Below are positions 59,538 to 64,000 of a stretch of 64,000 nucleotides of DNA, one piece after another; position 1 is the first letter of the stretch, and each line of letters starts with the position of its first letter. A program made the translations under genes and the position numbers. Below the pieces are notes generated by a model. The model saw only the letters and a program-made list of their open reading frames with translations, had not been told where the DNA came from and ran no database searches. This DNA is from Panax quinquefolius (lineage: Eukaryota > Streptophyta > Magnoliopsida > Apiales > Araliaceae): NCBI GenBank assembly GCA_020205615.1, contig CM035164.1, positions 2,197,501-2,261,500 on the forward strand. Direction: 5' to 3'.

Positions 59538-60021
59538 TGACGACGCCCCTAAAATAGGTATACAACACCCATTCGTAGGTCGCCAAATACATGGTATGTA
59601 AACAACTACAACTTTATTAATACAACTGTCAGTAAAAAATTTACAACACTTAAACCGTGAGTTTAAATACAAATATTGTCCTCTAGACAATATCCACACT
59701 CAAATAATTCTTCATTACAATTATTGATACACTATTTTACAAAATAGTGAGGACTACTGAAACAACTTCTAGAACCATTATTCCACACCCCGACTAGTAT
59801 TCGCTATATTCTCGCCTCCTGAGAAGAAAAATGGAACAGAAAGGAAAAGGGTGAGCTCAACTAGCCCAATAAAGAACATTATGACTAAGATAATATACAA
59901 CAAATTATTGTTAGTCCTCAACAGGAAAAAATATAATAGAATACAATAGACAACAAGTTTTAAATCAATATTTGCAGCGGAAATAATAATTCATTAGAAG
60001 AGTTAAATAGAGAATAAAATC
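59538..60021 (-). mobile_element. Minus-strand LTR fragment M11
   Basis: Starts tgacgacgcccctaaaatagg and covers the tail foldback and the aactagccc region up to gagaataaaatc, where P6 inserts. The rest should lie to the right of the P6 element, beyond the window. Confidence 0.8.
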
Positions 60022-60544
60022 TGTAAGACCCCAACTTTTATAAATAAAGATGAATTTTCTATAAATATTATTTTTGAATATTATGGAGTAAATTTGATAT
60101 AATATTATAGTTGTGGGTAATATTTATAAATTTTGTAAAGTACGCAAGTTGTTATATAACATTCGATTGGTCGGGGAATATTCGTTTTAATAGAGAATAT
60201 TTGTACAACGACACAATCATTGGTGGACCCCACAACAGAATTATTGTCGGATTGAGAAATTGACAAAAATACTTTATGAAAATAACGGCGGAAGTTTTAC
60301 CGTTAACTTTTGAAACACCCGGCGTTAAAAGTACAAAGAATATCGCCGTAGTTGAACAAAAGAAGACACCTTGTATAGATTATTGATGCTTACGAGAGAA
60401 GTCACTCGCTTTTGTTTAATTATTGCCACAAAGATTTGTTGTAAAGTTTGGCGATTATTTGGACCCCCACTTTCTCATTTTTCAAAATCGTTTCGGAAAA
60501 AGTAATATCAAATTTTCGTAGATATATATGTATCGCAGTACGTG

Positions 60545-60590
<46 letters not shown>

Positions 60591-60669
60591 CTAGTGTTTG
60601 TGTGTGTGTTTAACGTGTAAATGTAAGGGAAAAGGGAATTGAAAGAAAATTGATGGTGGTAATGTAATG

Positions 60670-60715
<46 letters not shown>

Positions 60716-60961
60716 ATATTGCCATGACTTTTGGTTTCAGAATGACTTTTGGTGTAATGAATTGTCAAGGGTGGGGAATCATGCGATAAAAGCATGACAA
60801 GTTTTTATATATATATATTATATAAATTTTGTTTTGTTATATAATTATAAATAGAATATATTATATTTTATTTAAAAGATTTTGCTTTAAATATGGACCG
60901 TCAGATTAAAGTAAATTGATCTGGACCGTTCAGGAGTTAGTTACTATGTATTCCATTTTTC

Positions 60962-60969
60962 TATAAATA
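60962..60969 (+). promoter_or_regulatory. TATA box of LTR P6
   Basis: tataaata followed by gaagctcattccttc; this is the promoter for the gag reading at 62752. Confidence 0.6.
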
Positions 60970-61130
60970 GAAGCTCATTCCTTCATTATTTTCTTACGAA
61001 TTCACTGAACTCTAGAGAGAGAAAGTTATAGAGAGAAATAAGAAGAGAAGTCTGCTAACTTTCTTTTCATATATTCAGTTTCTTTTACGGTAAGGGGTGT
61101 TATTCTTTCTTATTCATGAAGAGAACTGTT

Positions 61131-61470
61131 GTTATTCCATTGCTTATTATTCTGTTGGAATAACCTGTATACGCTGTTTACCCTATACTTGGTGACATTC
61201 TTCTATTATTTTGTTGGAACATCCTCGTCTGTGTTTTACACCAAACCCGGTTCCATCTTTATTATTATTCTGTTGAACATCCTCGTCAGCATGTGTTTTA
61301 CACCGCACTCGGTTCCGCTTTTATTATTATTCTGTTGGAACATCCTCATCATGTGTGATTTACACCTGCACTGGTTCCGCTCTTTATTATTCTCATTGAA
61401 CATCCTCGCTTGTGGAAATTTTTCCCGATATGGTTCCGTTATTATTATTCTGTTGAATAATCTATCTATC
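61131..61470 (+). repeat. Hairpin-forming leader repeats in P6
   Basis: The first unit keeps the exact arms gttattcca (61131-61139) and tggaataac (61156-61164). ggttcc then recurs at 61249, 61311, 61372 and 61431, a period of 60-62 bp, in the ggaacatcctc variant shared with P3 and P4. Confidence 0.75.
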
Positions 61471-62566
61471 TGAAGTACCGCATACATGGTGATTTCTTTT
61501 GTTATTCCATTCTTTATTATACTCAACAAGTTAAAGTTTTGACTTCTATACTCAATGAAATTAGTAGAATATCCTTGATATTTCAAGCTTCATCCAATAT
61601 CTTTTCATGGAAATATTCTTCCGATCATTCTTGAATTTTACTCTACAAAGCAAGATCATGTTGACAATTTGGACATTATTAGTTCTGGATAAATTAATTC
61701 TTGAACTTGTTTTATTGAATTCTTATATCATTGTCATCATCCTCATGTTTATATTATGTTGAAAGTCATCTGTGGCCTCAGAAGTGCATGTAGATGGACT
61801 TAGTATGATTATGACATCAAGGATTATTCTTGCGTAATCATGACCGTAATGTTACAAATGATGTGGTAAAAGTTATCATTGGCCCGTAGTGCATTGATGG
61901 ACAGTTTTTGGCATGATCATGACCATTAATGAATACATGAATGTCCTTGGCTGTAGTGCATGGATAATTTGTGGTCGTGATACTAAAGAATATCCTTGGC
62001 TGTAGTGCAGGGGTGATTCGATGATGTGGATTATTTATTAAGCTGAGTCCCAGCGATAAAAGTCATGAAAAACCTTTTAAATCATAAAAGATAGTAGATT
62101 TTATTCTCTACTTGACTCTTTTAATGGATTACTTGTTCCGCTGCAGTTAAACTTGATGTTATTATATTTTATCAGTTTAACACCTTTGAAGGCTAACGAT
62201 AATTTATTCTGCATTATCTTAGTCATAATATTTCTTACTGGGCTAGTTGAGCTCACCTTTCTTTCACCGTTTTCTCTCTTCAGAAATGAGAACATAGCGA
62301 GGACTAGTCGGGGAACGGAGTGACGGTCCAGAGGATAGCATTAGTAGTCCTCACTATTCTGTGAAATAGTGTGTTAATAATTGTAATGAGGACTCTTTTT
62401 GAGTTTGTATAATGTCTAGTAGATAATAATTGTATTCAAACTCACAGCTATATTTTGTCGTAAGTACACGACACATAGTTGTATTAATAAGTTGTATTTG
62501 AATTTTGTACCACGATCCATTTACCCAAGATGGGTGATGTATACCTAATTTTGGGGGCGTCACGGT

Positions 62567-62578
62567 TGGTATCAGAGC
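62567..62578 (+). other. Primer-binding site, initiator tRNA-Met
   Basis: tggtatcagagc, a perfect match to the usual plant PBS, three bases after the LTR terminus cac. It is the only undamaged single PBS in the window. Confidence 0.9.
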
Positions 62579-62751
62579 TTAGGGATATAATCCCTGGCTA
62601 AGATGTGAGAATAGAACTAGGAGGGGAGAGTCGGGGAATTCCTTCACTAGTATGATCTACCTAACTTTTTTAGTATTTACTTGGTCGGTCAGAATATAGG
62701 GATAATATGTTACATGTCAATTAACCTTTTGTTTTGTGGCAGTATCTGAAA

Positions 62752-63683
62752 ATGACATCCTAGAATGTTGAGAATAGCAATGGAGAATGATGGATTGTAA
62801 TCAGGAAAATGTGCATCAGGAAGGCGACAACCCTCATGCAAAAAACAACACTGATCAAATGATGAATGATGGATTGTTCAGAGGCTTTATGCAATTCATG
62901 CAACAAAAAAGCGAGCCAGCTTCTGTCCAAAATGTAGGTGGAAACACTCGAAACTCTCAAGGTCACACCGCTAAATGCAGTTTAAGGAGCCGGGACCACC
63001 GGAGTTTAAGGAGAGCCAAAACCACTTATGGCGGAAGCATGGATAAAGCAGATCACCAAGATATTTGATGTCTTGGGATGCTCCGAGGAGCAAAGGTTCC
63101 TTGCCACCTCTATGTTGCGGAGAGAGGCGATTCATCGGTAGAAATCGGTAGAAACATACTCAACTCCGCCAGATCAAGATGTCTTAGGAGAAGTTCCAAG
63201 AGTCGTTCAACGACAAATACTTTCCCGAAAGTATTCGCCACATGAAGGAGGTGGAGTTTATCAAATTGAGAAAAACAATATGACCGCAGTAATACACACG
63301 AGGCAAAATTTACTGAGTTATCCTGGTTTATATCCACACTTGGTGGATAATGAAGAGAGAATGGCGCGAATGTTTTTAAGATGTTTGAAGCCGGAGATAC
63401 GTCAACATCTTATTTCTCATAAACTGTGTTTGTATTCAGATGTTATAAATAGGGCTCAATTGGGGGAGCGCGATAACGAGTCAACGCAACCAAAAGAGAG
63501 CAGCCGACAAAATGATAATACCAGTGAGAACAGTCATCGAAGCGGTGAAAATAAGCGTGGAGGGAATAAACATGCCAGAAATGGTAACCACTTCGATGGT
63601 AATCAGGGCCAAAACAATAAGAATGGACATTTCAAGAAGAGGAGATTTAACAATGATGGAAAGACGTCAGCAAGGAAGGAGAA
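62752..63683 (+). pseudogene. gag: gag of the P6 element
   Basis: The ATG at 62752 is followed by ACA TCC and then TAG where other copies have GAA (MTSENVEN...), a point stop. Later frames recover the protein: 62787-63068 with DQMMNDGLFRGFMQFMQQ, a shift near 63065 into FDVLGCSEEQRFLATSML, and 63280-63789 with VDNEERMARMFLRCLKPEIR and the basic [20 protein letters not shown]. At least three frame changes. The 170-base leader between PBS and ATG matches those of X and the gag fragment at 23500. Confidence 0.85.
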
Positions 63684-64000
63684 AGACCACCTATCATATG
63701 CTTTAAATGCGGAGGGGAGGGACACATCAGTCCAAATTGCGCGATGCCGTCCAAAGCATGTTATAATTATGGAAGAGAAGGTCACTTAGCTCGATTTTGT
63801 CGTTCACCGAAGACAAATTCAGCTAGGATGGAGGTACCAAAGGCCGTCCCAGAAAAGTCAAAGCCGGTAGTGCAAGGGAGAGCGTTAGTTGTGACCTCCC
63901 AGAAAGAAAGGAACCCGAATGAGGTCATCACGGGTAAGCTTATAATAAACTCTAACGAAGTCTACACTTTATTTGATACCGGTTCTACCCATTCTTTTAT
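63684..64000 (+). pseudogene. Zinc knuckles and start of protease, P6 element
   Basis: Open to the window edge in the frame starting at 63684. The first knuckle CFKCGGEGHISPNC is complete (CX2CX4HX4C). The second, CYNYGREGHLARFC, has Tyr for its second Cys. After a linker of about 50 residues comes the protease active site LFDTGSTHSF (~63970), with the catalytic Asp intact. The frame is shifted relative to gag near 63680. RT and integrase should follow outside the window. Confidence 0.85.

Larger units (their letters stand above)
60022..62564 (+). mobile_element. 5' LTR (P6) of the right-hand element
   Basis: Complete LTR from tgtaagacccc to gggggcgtcac, flanked on the left by aaatc (60017-60021). 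Shared head, a distinct U3 with two long TA tracts (60546-60588, 60671-60712) and (tg)n, TATA box 60962-60969, hairpin-type leader (61131-61470), gtagtgc repeats and foldback tail (~62348-62393). Followed directly by a PBS, so it is a 5' LTR. Confidence 0.9.

Noticed and set aside
60546..60712. TA tracts as origin or regulatory sites
   Set aside because: Simple dinucleotide runs inside a retrotransposon U3; lengths differ between sister LTRs and nothing else supports a function.
62567..62578. tRNA gene
   Set aside because: Only the short complement of the initiator tRNA-Met 3' end is present; this is a primer-binding site.

Overview
The window is AT-rich plant nuclear DNA made almost entirely of nested, decayed LTR retrotransposons. 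The dominant family is Ty3/gypsy. Its order is gag, protease, RT, RNase H, integrase, and the integrase tail matches the chromodomain tail of the Tekay/Del chromovirus clade. The primer-binding site (PBS) matches initiator tRNA-Met (tggtatcagagc). The LTRs are long (2.4 to 3.9 kb), start TGTAAGACCCC and end GGGGGCGTCACA. Stowaway-like MITEs, hAT-like elements and a Helitron-like terminus also point to a flowering plant; the species cannot be named from the sequence. No intact host gene is visible, and no retrotransposon reading frame is intact.

Layout. 1-6301: a plus-strand LTR (P1) nested in an older plus-strand LTR (P2), which also holds a solo LTR of an unrelated family (4397-6245, TSD ccatg). 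6302-8310: low-copy DNA ending in a Helitron-like 3' terminus. 8311-23136: minus-strand LTRs M1 to M5; M2, M3 and M4 are joined by two copies of a ~500 bp mini-internal domain, a tandem LTR-mini-LTR-mini-LTR array. 23137-24402: a short spacer with a foldback, then a truncated gag. 24403-49680: element X (minus), carrying in one LTR element P3-P4 (plus, 26365-43494, TSD atact), which carries in its own 5' LTR the two-LTR element Y (minus, 27282-37467). 49681-53334: low-copy DNA with two Stowaway-like MITEs, an hAT-like remnant and one GC-richer small ORF. 53335-60021: three consecutive plus LTR heads, a truncated minus element (LTR M10 plus broken coding domains) and LTR pieces P5 and M11. 60022-64000: the 5' part of a plus element (LTR P6, PBS, gag, zinc knuckle, start of protease) that runs off the window.

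How the parts relate. Coding remnants supply gag, protease, RT/RNase H and integrase motifs, but every copy has stops, frameshifts or deletions. The LTRs look modular: a shared head of about 400 bp and a shared tail (with a conserved Y-shaped foldback) flank different central modules. Downstream of the TATA box the leader carries one or more kinds of tandem repeat: ~60-70 bp hairpin-forming units, ~40 bp units containing aaagatattca, ~16 bp units containing gaatagtaa, and ~58 bp units in one internal region. These repeat-filled leaders, the doubled PBS in the mini-internal domains and the tandem arrays sharing LTRs are the least ordinary things here. Differences between sister LTRs cluster at ctg/cag/ccg tokens, so part of the damage, including some frameshifts, may be base-calling error.
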